Source of the DNA: Amycolatopsis eburnea
GTDB lineage: Bacteria > Actinomycetota > Actinomycetes > Mycobacteriales > Pseudonocardiaceae
Assembly: GCF_003937945.1 (NCBI RefSeq)
Contig: NZ_RSEC01000048.1
Coordinates: 372,001-436,000 of the forward strand
DNA length: 64,000 nucleotides
Reading direction: 5' to 3'
Below the pieces are notes generated by a model. That model had not been told where the DNA came from and made no database searches. It saw only the letters and a list, made by a program, of their open reading frames with translations. Position numbers and translations under genes: made by a program. This document shows, piece after piece, positions 33,574 through 42,092 of this stretch; within the stretch, counting starts at the first letter, position 1, and every line of letters begins with the position of its first letter.

Positions 33574-34263
33574 TCAGCGACCGATGCCGTAGACGCCGCG
33601 AGCGTCGTCGCGGATCACCCGGCCGAGCTGCAGCTCGACGACTCGGCGCCGCATGGAGTCCACGATGGAGTGATCGTGGGTCGCCATCAGGACGGTCGTG
33701 CCGGTGCGGTTGATCCGCTCCAGCAGCAGCATGATGTCCTGGCTGGTGTCGGGGTCCAGGTTCCCGGTCGGCTCGTCGGCGAGCAGCACCAGCGGCCGGT
33801 TCACGAACGCGCGCGCGATCGCGACGCGCTGCTGCTCACCACCGGAGAGCTCGTTGGGCAGCCGGTCGGCCTTGCCGTCGAGGCCGACGAGCTCGAGCAC
33901 CTCGGGCACGACCTTCTTGATGGTCGGGCCGGGCTTGCCGATGACCTCGAGGGCGAACGCGACGTTCTCCGCGACGGTCTTGTTGGCCAGCAGACGGAAG
34001 TCCTGGAACACGCAGCCGATGGTCTGCCGCAGGCGGGGGACCCGGCGGCGGGCCAGCTTGGCGACGTCGAAGTTGGACACCATCACGCGGCCCTTGCTCG
34101 GCGTCTCTTCGCGCAGCAGCAGCCGGAGGAAGGTCGACTTCCCCGATCCCGAGGGACCGATGAGGAAGACGAACTCACCCTTTTCGATGTCGACGGACAC
34201 CCGCTCGAGCGCGGGCCGCGTCGAGGTCTTGTAGACCTTGGAAACCTCTTCGAGCCGGATCAC
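33574..34263 (-). CDS. ftsE: Cell division ATP-binding protein FtsE
   Basis: This 229-residue ABC ATPase is the partner of FtsX. Walker A is GPSGSGKST, the signature LSGGEQQRVAIARAF and Walker B VLLADEPTGNLD; the A-loop tyrosine is in VSKVYKTS. The GTG at 34263 (MIRLEEVSKVYK) gives the normal FtsE length and is preferred over an upstream start. The order prfB-ftsE-ftsX-smpB is the common actinobacterial one. Confidence 0.95.
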   Translation of the reverse strand: MIRLEEVSKVYKTSTRPALERVSVDIEKGEFVFLIGPSGSGKSTFLRLLLREETPSKGRVMVSNFDVAKLARRRVPRLRQTIGCVFQDFRLLANKTVAENVAFALEVIGKPGPTIKKVVPEVLELVGLDGKADRLPNELSGGEQQRVAIARAFVNRPLVLLADEPTGNLDPDTSQDIMLLLERINRTGTTVLMATHDHSIVDSMRRRVVELQLGRVIRDDARGVYGIGR

Positions 34264-34375
34264 GATTCGGCATACTACCCACCGGTCTCGTGAAGCCCCG
34301 GTTGCCCGGTCCACCCGGGTGGAGCAGCGGGCGTTCGCGCACGGTGAGCGGTCGGCCGAACACCCGCCGCACCGG

Positions 34376-35479
34376 TCAGACGGACGCGGTCTGCTTGCGC
34401 CAGCGGATGCCGGCGTCGAGGAAGCCGTCGATGTCGCCGTCGAGCACCGCGCTCGGGTTGCCGACCTCGAACTCGGTCCGCAGGTCCTTCACCATCTGGT
34501 ACGGGTGCAGGACGTAGGAGCGCATCTGGTTGCCCCAGCTGGAGCCGCCGTCCTTGAGCGCGTCCATCTCCTTCCGCTCCTCCTCCTTCTTGCGCTGCAG
34601 CAGCCGCGACTGGAGGACCTTCATCGCGGCCGCCTTGTTCTGCAGCTGCGACTTCTCGTTCTGGCAGGAGACGACGATGTTCGTCGGGATGTGCGTGATG
34701 CGCACCGCACTGTCGGTCGTGTTCACGCTCTGCCCACCGGGGCCCGACGAGCGGTAGACGTCGACGCGGATGTCCTTCTCCGGGATGTCGACGTGGTCGA
34801 CCTCTTCGACCTCGGGCAGCACCTCGACGTGCGCGAACGACGTCTGGCGGCGGCTCTGGTTGTCGAACGGCGAGATCCGGACGAGCCGGTGGGTGCCCTG
34901 CTCGACCGAGAGGGTGCCGTAGACGTAGGGCGCGCTGACCTTGAACGTCGCCGACTTGATGCCCGCCTCTTCGGCGTAGGAGATGTCGTAGACGTCGGTC
35001 GGGTAGCCGTGGCGCTCCGCCCAGCGCAGGTACATGCGGAGCAGCATCTCGGCGAAGTCGGCCGCGTCGACGCCGCCGGCCTCGGAACGGATGGTGACGA
35101 CGGCGTTGCGGTCGTCGTACTCGCCCGAGAGCAGCGTGCGGACCTCGAGGCCGTCGATGGACTTGCCGAGGTCGGCGAGCTCGGTCTCGGCCTCGCCCAT
35201 GCTGCCCGCGTCGCCTTCGGCCTCGGCGAGCTCGTACAGCACACCCAGGTCGTCGAGCCGCTGGCGCAGCTCGGAGACGCGCCTCAGCTCGCCCTGCCGG
35301 TGGGACAGCTGGCTGGTGACCTTCTGGGCCGCCTCCGGGTCGTCCCAGAGGGTGGGGCTCGAGGCTTGCTGCTCCAGGTCGGCCACCTGGGCACGCAGCG
35401 CATCCAGGTCCATCACCGACTCGATCTGCGTCAGCTTGCCGGTCAGGTCCCTCAGTGCCGCGTCGAACTCATCACTCAC
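34376..35479 (-). CDS. prfB: Peptide chain release factor 2
   Basis: This 367-residue factor ends translation at UGA and UAA. The stop-codon reading motif is SPF (RISPFDNQ) and the catalytic motif is GPGGQSVNTTDSAVR. The frame is continuous from the GTG at 35479, so the programmed +1 frameshift seen in many bacteria is absent. It is followed by ftsE and ftsX after a 112-bp gap. Confidence 0.95.
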   Translation of the reverse strand: MSDEFDAALRDLTGKLTQIESVMDLDALRAQVADLEQQASSPTLWDDPEAAQKVTSQLSHRQGELRRVSELRQRLDDLGVLYELAEAEGDAGSMGEAETELADLGKSIDGLEVRTLLSGEYDDRNAVVTIRSEAGGVDAADFAEMLLRMYLRWAERHGYPTDVYDISYAEEAGIKSATFKVSAPYVYGTLSVEQGTHRLVRISPFDNQSRRQTSFAHVEVLPEVEEVDHVDIPEKDIRVDVYRSSGPGGQSVNTTDSAVRITHIPTNIVVSCQNEKSQLQNKAAAMKVLQSRLLQRKKEEERKEMDALKDGGSSWGNQMRSYVLHPYQMVKDLRTEFEVGNPSAVLDGDIDGFLDAGIRWRKQTASV

Positions 35480-35501
35480 GTTTGTCAAGGTTACGGCAAA
35501 A

Positions 35502-35532
35502 CCCACGACCGGTTGCGAGGACCGGTCGTGGG
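35502..35532 (-). terminator. Terminator of the PadR-family gene
   Basis: CCCACGACCGGT (35502-35513) and ACCGGTCGTGGG (35521-35532) form a perfect 12-bp stem with a 7-nt loop. On the minus strand it is followed by TTTTGCC. It lies between the PadR gene stop (35543) and the prfB start. Confidence 0.85.
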
Positions 35533-35542
35533 CGCGCGCACC

Positions 35543-36043
35543 TCAGGCCGCGGGGATGGCGTCGAGCAGCTTCAGCGCGGCCTTGGCCTGGGCCTGGGCG
35601 AACTCGGCGACCGCCTTTTCGTACGGCCCCTCGGCCGCCTTGGTGGCCGCCTTGGCGTCGTCGAGCTGCTGGCCGTAGCTGGCCCGGGCGGCGTCCAGCA
35701 GCGACTGGCGCTGCTTCGCGGTCAGCGACCCCGCGTGCACGAGCCGCAGGATGAGCGGGCTGCGCAGGTGGTCGGGACCGGCCTCGGACGTCAGCCAGGC
35801 CTTGAAGGCCTTCTTGCCGGCGGCGGTGATCAGGTACTGCTGGCTGGAGCGCGGGCCCTGCTTGCCGAGCCGGACGAGACCTTCCTTGGACAGCGCCGGG
35901 AGCTCCCGGTACACCTGGCTGCGGGTGACGCTGAAGAAGGCGCCGAATCGCTCACCCGCTCCCGCGACGAGCTGCCCGCCGGTGGCGGGACCGTCGTGGA
36001 GCAGACCGAGCAGGGCGGCGGCTGTTGCATTCAATTCGGACAC
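35543..36043 (-). CDS. PadR family transcriptional regulator
   Basis: This 166-residue protein has a PadR winged helix (ALLGLLHDGPATGGQLVAGA, SRSQVYRELPALSKEGLV with a TRSQ helix start, and PRSSQQYLITAAGKKAF for the wing). The C-terminal part (about residues 90-166) is a coiled-coil-like helix rich in Ala, Lys and Gln. It starts with GTG after AGGGGAC. Its target is not evident; the long upstream region may contain autoregulatory sites. Confidence 0.87.
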   Translation of the reverse strand: MSELNATAAALLGLLHDGPATGGQLVAGAGERFGAFFSVTRSQVYRELPALSKEGLVRLGKQGPRSSQQYLITAAGKKAFKAWLTSEAGPDHLRSPLILRLVHAGSLTAKQRQSLLDAARASYGQQLDDAKAATKAAEGPYEKAVAEFAQAQAKAALKLLDAIPAA

Positions 36044-36422
36044 GTCCCCTACATTCCCACTTATCGGCCGCTGTGTCCACAGTGGTCAGCAGATCTGTCC
36101 ATTGTGGCTAGTGAGATCCCCTCGTTCGGCCCAATGCGACCAGGTCCACTGTGGACCGCGGACACGCAGCGCAACCATCGCCGCAGTTCTTTGGTCCAAC
36201 CAGCCGCACGCGAGCGGCCCGGAAACGGCCAGGCAGGTGAGTCCGGCGAACGGCTTTCCCCGGCTTGGCCGACGCCGGATACGCACCGCAACCACCCGGC
36301 CGCGGGGCACGCATCGCGGAATCCGCGGTTTTTCGCGCGCGGCACGGGAAAGTCCACAGCGGAAGTTGTACCGATATGACAAAAGAGGCGCGTTCCCGGA
36401 TTTCCGGGAACGCGCCTCTTCG
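36044..36422. other. Gene-free region upstream of PadR gene
   Basis: No open frame here looks coding. The region holds the PadR gene promoter region, three dyads of the form GTCCA-NNN-TGG (36075-36085, 36097-36107 and the perfect 15-bp palindrome GGTCCACTGTGGACC at 36143-36157), a fourth partial copy near 36354, and the initiator tRNA terminator at its right end. Confidence 0.7.
36383..36420 (-). terminator. Terminator of initiator tRNA gene 1
   Basis: A perfect 17-bp stem (AAGAGGCGCGTTCCCGG at 36383-36399 with its complement at 36404-36420) has a 4-nt loop and is followed on the minus strand by TTTTGT. It starts 3 nt after the tRNA CCA end. Confidence 0.95.
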
Positions 36423-36499
36423 TGGTAGCGGGGACAGGATTTGAACCTGCGACCTCTGGGTTATGAGCCCAGCGAGCTACCGAGCTGCTCCACCCCGCG
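36423..36499 (-). tRNA. Initiator tRNA-fMet (CAT), copy 1
   Basis: The 77-nt gene (with encoded CCA) starts CGCGGGGTGGAGCAG and has the anticodon loop CTCATAA flanked by GGG/CCC pairs, the mark of initiator tRNA. The first base is unpaired (C1 with U72), also an initiator feature. The T-arm is GGTTCAAATCC. Confidence 0.97.
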
Positions 36500-36576
36500 C
36501 CGTTGTGGTACTTGAATAGATTACACGGGGTCGCCAACGGGTTTGCACCGGGGTCGCCCAACCGGCTGACCAGGCA

Positions 36577-37161
36577 TTACTCCACTCCGAGCCACCGCCG
36601 TGCTCCACTCAGGACCATGGCGAGCCCGTCCTCGAACCGCGAATCGACGTCGGCGAGCAGGTCCCCGGCCCGCTCGCTGCGGTAGCGCTCGTCCAGCTCG
36701 CCGGGCTTCGGGTAGACGGCCTGCTCTTCGATGGTGAACCCGATGACATAGCTGTACACGGTGAACAGCGCCTGGGCGGCCCGGCGCTCGTCCAGCCCGG
36801 CTTCGATGCTGCGGCGCAGCGGGCTCGGCAGGACCAGATCCTCGTCCCCGAGGTAGGTGCCCGCGAACACCTTCCCACCGTCGCGATAGGCCAGCATCAT
36901 CCGGCGCAGCGCCCTCGCGCCGTGCGCGACGGCCTCCCACTCCCCCAGCGATTCCGGCGGCCGCCGGTCCTCGACCGAGTCGCGGTACATCTGCGTCGCC
37001 ATCTCGTCGAGCAGCTCCTGCTTGTTCTTCAGGTGCCAGTAGAGCGCCGGCGCCTTGACCCCGAGGTCGGTCGCGATCACGTTCAGCGTGAGGCCGTTGA
37101 GACCGACCTCGTTCAGCAGCTTCAGCGCGGATCGCGCAATGTTTTGCCTGGTCAGGGCCAT
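36577..37161 (-). CDS. TetR family transcriptional regulator (TetR_C group)
   Basis: This 194-residue repressor-type protein has the DNA-binding domain LTRQNIARSALKLLNEVGLN and LGVKAPALYWHLKNKQELLD, the form seen in tetracycline-repressor relatives, and a ligand domain with FTVYSYVIGFTIEEQA. The ATG at 37161 follows GAGGAGA. It is divergent from a FAD monooxygenase and two palindromes lie between them, so it most likely represses that enzyme until a drug-like ligand binds. Confidence 0.88.
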   Translation of the reverse strand: MALTRQNIARSALKLLNEVGLNGLTLNVIATDLGVKAPALYWHLKNKQELLDEMATQMYRDSVEDRRPPESLGEWEAVAHGARALRRMMLAYRDGGKVFAGTYLGDEDLVLPSPLRRSIEAGLDERRAAQALFTVYSYVIGFTIEEQAVYPKPGELDERYRSERAGDLLADVDSRFEDGLAMVLSGARRWLGVE

Positions 37162-37191
37162 CTTCTCGAATCTCCTCGCGGCGCCTTGACG

Positions 37192-37243
37192 ACTTAATGA
37201 CATTAAGTCTACCCTCGGGCCAAATCACTTAATGAAATTAAGG
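37192..37243. promoter_or_regulatory. Two TetR operators in a divergent promoter
   Basis: Site 1 is the perfect 17-bp palindrome ACTTAATG-A-CATTAAGT (37192-37208). Site 2 (37227-37243) is ACTTAATG-A-AATTAAGG with a degenerate right half. Site 2 abuts the monooxygenase ribosome site (AAGGAG). The AT-rich sites stand out against the GC-rich surroundings. Confidence 0.85.
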
Positions 37244-37252
37244 AGCTGGGGG

Positions 37253-38671
37253 ATGGACGAGCTGACCGCGGAGGTGGTCGTCGCCGGGGCGGGCCCGTCC
37301 GGGCTGATGCTGGCGAACGAGCTGGCACTGGCCGGCGTGGACGTCGTCGTGCTGGAGCGGCTGGCCGCGCGCACCGGGCTGTCGAAGGCGCTGAACCTGC
37401 AGCCGCGCACGGCGGAGGTGCTGGACCTGCGGGGCCTGCTGGGCCGGGCGGAGCAGCGGTCCTTCACGACCGTGCCGGAGGGCCACTTCGCGATGATCCC
37501 GGTGAGCTACGCGGGCTGGGACACGCGGCACCCGTACCAGGTGGGCATCCCGCAGGCCCAGGTCGAAGCGGCATTGGAGGAGCGGCTGGCCGAGCAGGGC
37601 GTGAAGGTGCTGCGCGGGCACGAGCTGACCGGCTTCGCCCAGGACGCCGGCGGCGTGACGGTCACGGCCGGCGACGTCCGGGTGCGCGCGGCGTACCTGG
37701 TGGGCTGCGACGGCGGCCGCAGCGCGGTGCGGAAGGCGCTCGACCTGCCGTTCGAAGGATTCGAAGGACGCGGTCACGGCGTCTCGGCGGACGTGCTGTT
37801 CGCGTCGACGCCGCCGGGCGCCCCGACGGAGTGGCGGTCGATGCGGAACCTGGTGCGGTCGGCGGCGTCGCCGGGGTCGTTCGTCGGCCTGATCCCGCTG
37901 GCCGAGCCGAACCTGTACCGCCTGAGCTACGGCGACCGCCTGAACCGCCCGGCGGACCTGCGGGCGAAGGTGACCGACGACGAGGTGCGCGCGAAGGTCC
38001 GCGAAAGTTTCGGTGACGCCGTGGAAATCTCCGAAATCCGCTGGGCGTCCCGGTTTTCCGACGATTCCCGGCTGGCGGGCAAGTACCGCGTGGACCGGGT
38101 CTTCCTGGCCGGCGACGCGGCCCACACCCACTTCCCGGCCGGTGGCCAGGGCCTGAACCTCGGCGTCCAGGACGCGATGAACCTGGGCTGGAAACTGGCG
38201 GCGGAACTGAACGGCCGCGCCCCGGCGGGCTTGCTGGACACCTACGAAGCGGAACGCCGTCCGGTGGCGGAAGCGGTCCTCCAGAACGTCGCGGCCCAAA
38301 CGGCGTTGATCCCGGCGACCCCGGAACAGCGGGCGATGCGGCTGCTGTTCCAGGATTTGACGGCGATCCCGGAGGTGCAGCACCGGTTGTCCGGAATGGT
38401 CTCCGGCCTGAACATCCGGTACGCGTCGGAAGAACCCGACCCGGTGGGCACGCGCCTCCCGGACTTCCCCGTCGGCGACGGTTACGTGAGCGACTTGTTC
38501 CACAAAGGAAAGTTCGTCCTGCTGACGACGGCTCCGGCGGGGCCGCCCCACCCGGACGTCGTGGTGGCCCGAGTGCCCGCCCTGCCGTGGCCCAACCTGA
38601 CAAAGGTGCTAGTCCGCCCGGACGGCTACGTCGCCACGGCAACGGATTCGACGGCAGGCTGGCTCGCCTGA
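37253..38671 (+). CDS. FAD-dependent monooxygenase, rifampicin/aromatic-polyketide hydroxylase type
   Basis: This 472-residue flavoprotein has GAGPSGLMLANELALAGVDV at the N-terminus, the DG motif LVGCDGGRSAVRKAL and the GD region FLAGDAAHTHFPAGGQGLNL followed by GVQDAMNLGWKLA. The C-terminal thioredoxin-like domain (about residues 395-472) is typical of the PheA/TfdB, Rox and tetracycline-destructase relatives. ATG at 37253 follows AAGGAGCTGGGG. Divergence from a TetR regulator fits an inducible drug- or xenobiotic-modifying enzyme; rifampicin as substrate is possible but unproven. Confidence 0.87.
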   Translation: MDELTAEVVVAGAGPSGLMLANELALAGVDVVVLERLAARTGLSKALNLQPRTAEVLDLRGLLGRAEQRSFTTVPEGHFAMIPVSYAGWDTRHPYQVGIPQAQVEAALEERLAEQGVKVLRGHELTGFAQDAGGVTVTAGDVRVRAAYLVGCDGGRSAVRKALDLPFEGFEGRGHGVSADVLFASTPPGAPTEWRSMRNLVRSAASPGSFVGLIPLAEPNLYRLSYGDRLNRPADLRAKVTDDEVRAKVRESFGDAVEISEIRWASRFSDDSRLAGKYRVDRVFLAGDAAHTHFPAGGQGLNLGVQDAMNLGWKLAAELNGRAPAGLLDTYEAERRPVAEAVLQNVAAQTALIPATPEQRAMRLLFQDLTAIPEVQHRLSGMVSGLNIRYASEEPDPVGTRLPDFPVGDGYVSDLFHKGKFVLLTTAPAGPPHPDVVVARVPALPWPNLTKVLVRPDGYVATATDSTAGWLA

Positions 38672-38691
38672 CCAACGCAACCACCCACCGG

Positions 38692-38748
38692 GGGGTCCAG
38701 GGGCGGCGAAGCCCCCCCCTGGCGGGGGTCCGGGGGTTCGACCCCCGG
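38692..38748. repeat. GC-rich dispersed repeat, copy B
   Basis: GGGGTCCAGGGG-CGGCGAAGC then CCTGGCGGGGGTCC and the hairpin CCGGGGGTTCGACCCCCGG. It matches copy A at 26373-26425 apart from a few changes and a 4-nt length difference. It lies between the monooxygenase stop and the terminator of initiator tRNA gene 2. Confidence 0.8.
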
Positions 38749-38758
38749 GACAAAGCGA

Positions 38759-38798
38759 AGGAGGCGCGGCTCGCGTTTTCCGCGAGCACACGCCTCCT
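38759..38798 (-). terminator. Terminator of initiator tRNA gene 2
   Basis: AGGAGGCG...GCTCGCG pairs with CGCGAGC...CGCCTCCT around a TTTTC loop. It starts 7 nt after the tRNA 3-prime end. The sequence differs from the terminator of copy 1, so only the tRNA body is duplicated. Confidence 0.8.
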
Positions 38799-38805
38799 GC
38801 ATCCG

Positions 38806-38879
38806 TAGCGGGGACAGGATTTGAACCTGCGACCTCTGGGTTATGAGCCCAGCGAGCTACCGAGCTGCTCCACCCCGCG
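38806..38879 (-). tRNA. Initiator tRNA-fMet (CAT), copy 2
   Basis: The 74-nt body is identical to copy 1 at 36423-36499. The CCA end is not encoded here (CGG follows), unlike in copy 1, so it must be added by CCA transferase. Confidence 0.96.
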
Positions 38880-38946
38880 TCGTGACACCTACCTTACGCC
38901 ACCGTTTCCAAGGGGTGCAAAGCAGGTGCCCGTTAGGTAACTGACG

Positions 38947-41943
38947 TCACCCTCCCGGCTGGGTGCTGGGCGGCGGAGTACTGCTCGACGGCGTCTTGGC
39001 CGCCTCGTACGCCCGCGCCGCCGCGTCGAGCGCCGCGAGCGCCGCACCCTGGTCGGCGAAGTTGCCCGACTGCTGAGCCGCCTTCAGCTTCGCGATCGCC
39101 GCCTGGATGTCGGCGACCGCCTTGTCCAAGGCCGCGTTGCCGCCCCCGTTGTTGGGCGGGGTGGTCGGTGTCGTCGGCGGGGTCGTGGGCGGCGTGGTCG
39201 TGGGCTGCCCGGCCTGCGGTGGCGTGGTGGTGGCTTCGCCGGTGCCCGCCCCGAAGACCTGGTCGAGGGCTTCCTGCAGCGTCGCGCCGTAGCCGACCTT
39301 CGGCCCGTACGAGACGAGGACGCGGGCCAGCTGCGGGTAACTCGTCTGGTTGCGCTGCCGGATGTACACGGGCTCGACGTAGAGGAAGCCCTGCGCGACC
39401 GGCAGCGTGATCAGGTTGCCGTAGATCGGCGTGACGTTCGGGTTGTTGAACAGCGTCCGGTCCTGGGCCACCCGTGGATCGCTCTGGAACCGGTTCTGCA
39501 CCTGGACCGGACCGTCGACCTGGGTCGCCCCGGTGGCCGCGCTCGGCAATTGCAGGACGCGGATCTTCCCGTAGTCGTTCGGATCGGAGGACACCGACAT
39601 CCACGACGCGAGGTACTGCCGCTGCAGACCGGTCAGCGAGCTCGTCAGCTGGAACGTCGGCTTGGTCTGCCCCGGGGTGTCCGCGAGGACGTAGTAGCCC
39701 GGCTGGTTCGCCGCGCCGGCCGCCGTCGGGTTGCTCGCCCCCTCGGCCGTCGGGTCCTGCGGGACGCTCCAGAACGCTTGCTGCGAGTAGAACTCCTGCG
39801 GGTTGCTGACGTGGTAGCGGGACAGCAGCTCGCGCTGGATCTTGAAGAGGTCCTCGGGGTAGCGGAAGTGCGCGCGCAGGTCCGGCGAAATGTCGGAGCT
39901 GGGCTTCACCAGCCCGGGGAAGACCTTCTCCCAGGCGTTGAGGACCGGTTCCTTGTCGTCGATCGAGTACAGCGTCACGTTGCCGTTGAAGGCGTCGACG
40001 GTGGCCTTGACCGAGTTGCGGATGTAGTTGATCGAGCTGTTGGCCTGCCGGGCGACGCCGTTGAGGGAGTCGTTGGTGGCCGCGCCGAGCTGGGTCTGCT
40101 GGGCGTACGGGAAGTTGTTGAGCGTGGTGTAGCCGTCGATGATCCACTGGATCTTGCCGTCGACGACGGCCGGGTACGGGTCGCCGTCGAGGGTCAGCCA
40201 CGGCGCGACCTTGCTGACGCGCTCGCGCGGGTCGCGGTTGTACATGATCTTCGAGTTGTCGCCGATGGCGTCGGAGAACAGGATGTTGCGTTCGCCGTAC
40301 TCGGCCGCGAAGGCGAGGCGGTTGAACCAGTTGTCGATCGAGACGCCGCCGCTGCCGTTGTAGGTGTAGCGGTCGGTCGCGGTGTCGTACTCGCCGGGCG
40401 CGTTGCCGGACGTCCCGCCGACGATCGCGTAGTCGGAGTCCGCGGCCGACAGCTCGCCGTAGTAGATGCGGGGCTGCTTGACCTCGATGCCCGGCTGGTT
40501 CGGGCCGGGCGAGCCGGCGCCGGTCGGGTTCTGGGTGTCGCTCGTCGTGGCGACCGGGTAGCCGCCGTCGGAGTTGGCGTCCTTGACCGCGCGGTCGATC
40601 GTGTTGGCCGGCGCGGCGACGAAGCCGTTGCCGTGCGTGTAGACGAGGTGCTTGTTGATCCAGCTGGTCTGGTTGCCGGTCAGGCCCTCGGTCTTGATCT
40701 CCTTCGCGGCGACGATGTAGTCCTGCGTCACGCCGCCGACGGTGTAGCGGTCGATGTCGAGCTTCGCCGGGAAGCCGTAGAAGTTCTCCCGGCCGACGCG
40801 CTGGGTGAAGGTGTCGGAGAGGACGTTGGGGTCGAGCAGCCGGATGTTCGACATCGTCCCGGTGTCGGCCTTCAGCTGGTCCTGCGTGGCGGACGAAGCG
40901 CCGTTGTACTGCTGGTACTGGACGTCGGTGAGGCCGTAGGCGCGGCGGGTGGCGTCCATGTTGCGCTGGATGGACGTCGCTTCCTTCTCGTTCGCGTTCG
41001 GCTTGACCGAGAACTGGTCGAGGATCGCGGGCCACGCGACGCCGACGAGGATGCTGGACAGGATGAGCAGCACCAGCGCGATGGCCGGCAGCTGCAGGTT
41101 GCGCAGGAACGCGCCGGCGAAGAACGCGACCGCGCAGATCACCGAGATGCACAGCAGGATCAGCTTCGCGGGCAGGACCGCGTTCAGGTCGGTGTAGGTG
41201 GCGCCGATGAACAGCGGGGCGCCGCGGTCGGACAGCAGCAGGTTGTACCGGTCGAAGAAGTACTCGGCCGCCTTGAGCAGCACGAAGACGCCGACGGTGA
41301 TGGCGAGCTGCGCGCGGGTCGGCCCGGCGAGCTGGCCGCCCTTGCCGGCGAGCCGGATGCCGCCGAAGACGTAGTGCGAGATCAGCGCGCCGAAGAAGGA
41401 GATGACGACCGTGATGAACAGCCAGCCGAGCAGCCAGTTGTAGAACGGCAGGTCGAAGGCGTAGAAGCCGACGTCGTTGCCGAACTCGGGGTCGGTCTGG
41501 CCGAACGTGGTGCCGTTGAGGAACAGCTGCACGACCTGCCAGTCGCCCTGGGCGGACAGGCCGGCGATCAGGCCGGTCAGCACCGGGATGCCGATGCCGA
41601 AGAGTCGGATGCGGGCGACGATCGCCGAGCGGTAGCGCGCCAGCGGGTCGTCGGCGCCGGAGATCGGGACGAACACCGGGCGCGTCCGGTAGGCGATCAT
41701 CAGGCTGACCGCCAGCGCCCCGCCGACGAGCAGCCCGACCGCGAAGAACAGGATGACCCGGGTCACCACCTGGGTCGTGAACACCGACCGCGCGCCGACT
41801 TCGCCGAACCACAGCCAGTCGACGTACGTGTCGAGGAGGCGGGCCCCGAGCAGCAGCGCCAGCACGATCACCGCGGCGATGATGAGGAGGATCCGGCTCC
41901 GCCGGGACAGCTTCGGCAGGCTCACCGGGGGCCGAGTCGCCAC
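38947..41943 (-). CDS. UPF0182 family membrane protein
   Basis: This 998-residue protein has about seven N-terminal membrane segments (to about residue 320), then a large domain of about 550 residues that should lie outside the cell, with DGDPYPAVVDGKIQWIIDGY and AGFLYVEPVY-like strands (QGFLYVEPVYIRQ). The tail is Thr/Pro rich (TTPPTTPPTTPTTPP) followed by an Ala/Lys helix. I chose the GTG at 41943, 8 bases after AGGAG. The family is conserved in actinobacteria next to the PDZ protease at 42629; its function is unknown. Confidence 0.9.
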   Translation of the reverse strand: MATRPPVSLPKLSRRSRILLIIAAVIVLALLLGARLLDTYVDWLWFGEVGARSVFTTQVVTRVILFFAVGLLVGGALAVSLMIAYRTRPVFVPISGADDPLARYRSAIVARIRLFGIGIPVLTGLIAGLSAQGDWQVVQLFLNGTTFGQTDPEFGNDVGFYAFDLPFYNWLLGWLFITVVISFFGALISHYVFGGIRLAGKGGQLAGPTRAQLAITVGVFVLLKAAEYFFDRYNLLLSDRGAPLFIGATYTDLNAVLPAKLILLCISVICAVAFFAGAFLRNLQLPAIALVLLILSSILVGVAWPAILDQFSVKPNANEKEATSIQRNMDATRRAYGLTDVQYQQYNGASSATQDQLKADTGTMSNIRLLDPNVLSDTFTQRVGRENFYGFPAKLDIDRYTVGGVTQDYIVAAKEIKTEGLTGNQTSWINKHLVYTHGNGFVAAPANTIDRAVKDANSDGGYPVATTSDTQNPTGAGSPGPNQPGIEVKQPRIYYGELSAADSDYAIVGGTSGNAPGEYDTATDRYTYNGSGGVSIDNWFNRLAFAAEYGERNILFSDAIGDNSKIMYNRDPRERVSKVAPWLTLDGDPYPAVVDGKIQWIIDGYTTLNNFPYAQQTQLGAATNDSLNGVARQANSSINYIRNSVKATVDAFNGNVTLYSIDDKEPVLNAWEKVFPGLVKPSSDISPDLRAHFRYPEDLFKIQRELLSRYHVSNPQEFYSQQAFWSVPQDPTAEGASNPTAAGAANQPGYYVLADTPGQTKPTFQLTSSLTGLQRQYLASWMSVSSDPNDYGKIRVLQLPSAATGATQVDGPVQVQNRFQSDPRVAQDRTLFNNPNVTPIYGNLITLPVAQGFLYVEPVYIRQRNQTSYPQLARVLVSYGPKVGYGATLQEALDQVFGAGTGEATTTPPQAGQPTTTPPTTPPTTPTTPPNNGGGNAALDKAVADIQAAIAKLKAAQQSGNFADQGAALAALDAAARAYEAAKTPSSSTPPPSTQPGG

Positions 41944-42092
41944 GGCACACGCTCCTGTCTTCGTCAACACTTGAGCAGGGGCGCGTGCGCCCCCTGATTC
42001 CCTAACTCTACGGATGCCCGGTGAAGTTCCCGGGACCCGCCCAAACCGGACTCGCGGCAGTCACGCGCCGGCCGGCCTGACACGATGTGCGC

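Noticed and set aside
35461..35479. Programmed frameshift site in prfB
   Set aside because: The frame is continuous from the GTG start through the GGQ motif, with no internal UGA.
39550..41997. Long plus-strand open frame opposite the UPF0182 gene
   Set aside because: It mirrors the UPF0182 frame and has a low-complexity Arg/Asp/Val composition; the minus-strand gene has clear membrane segments and family motifs.
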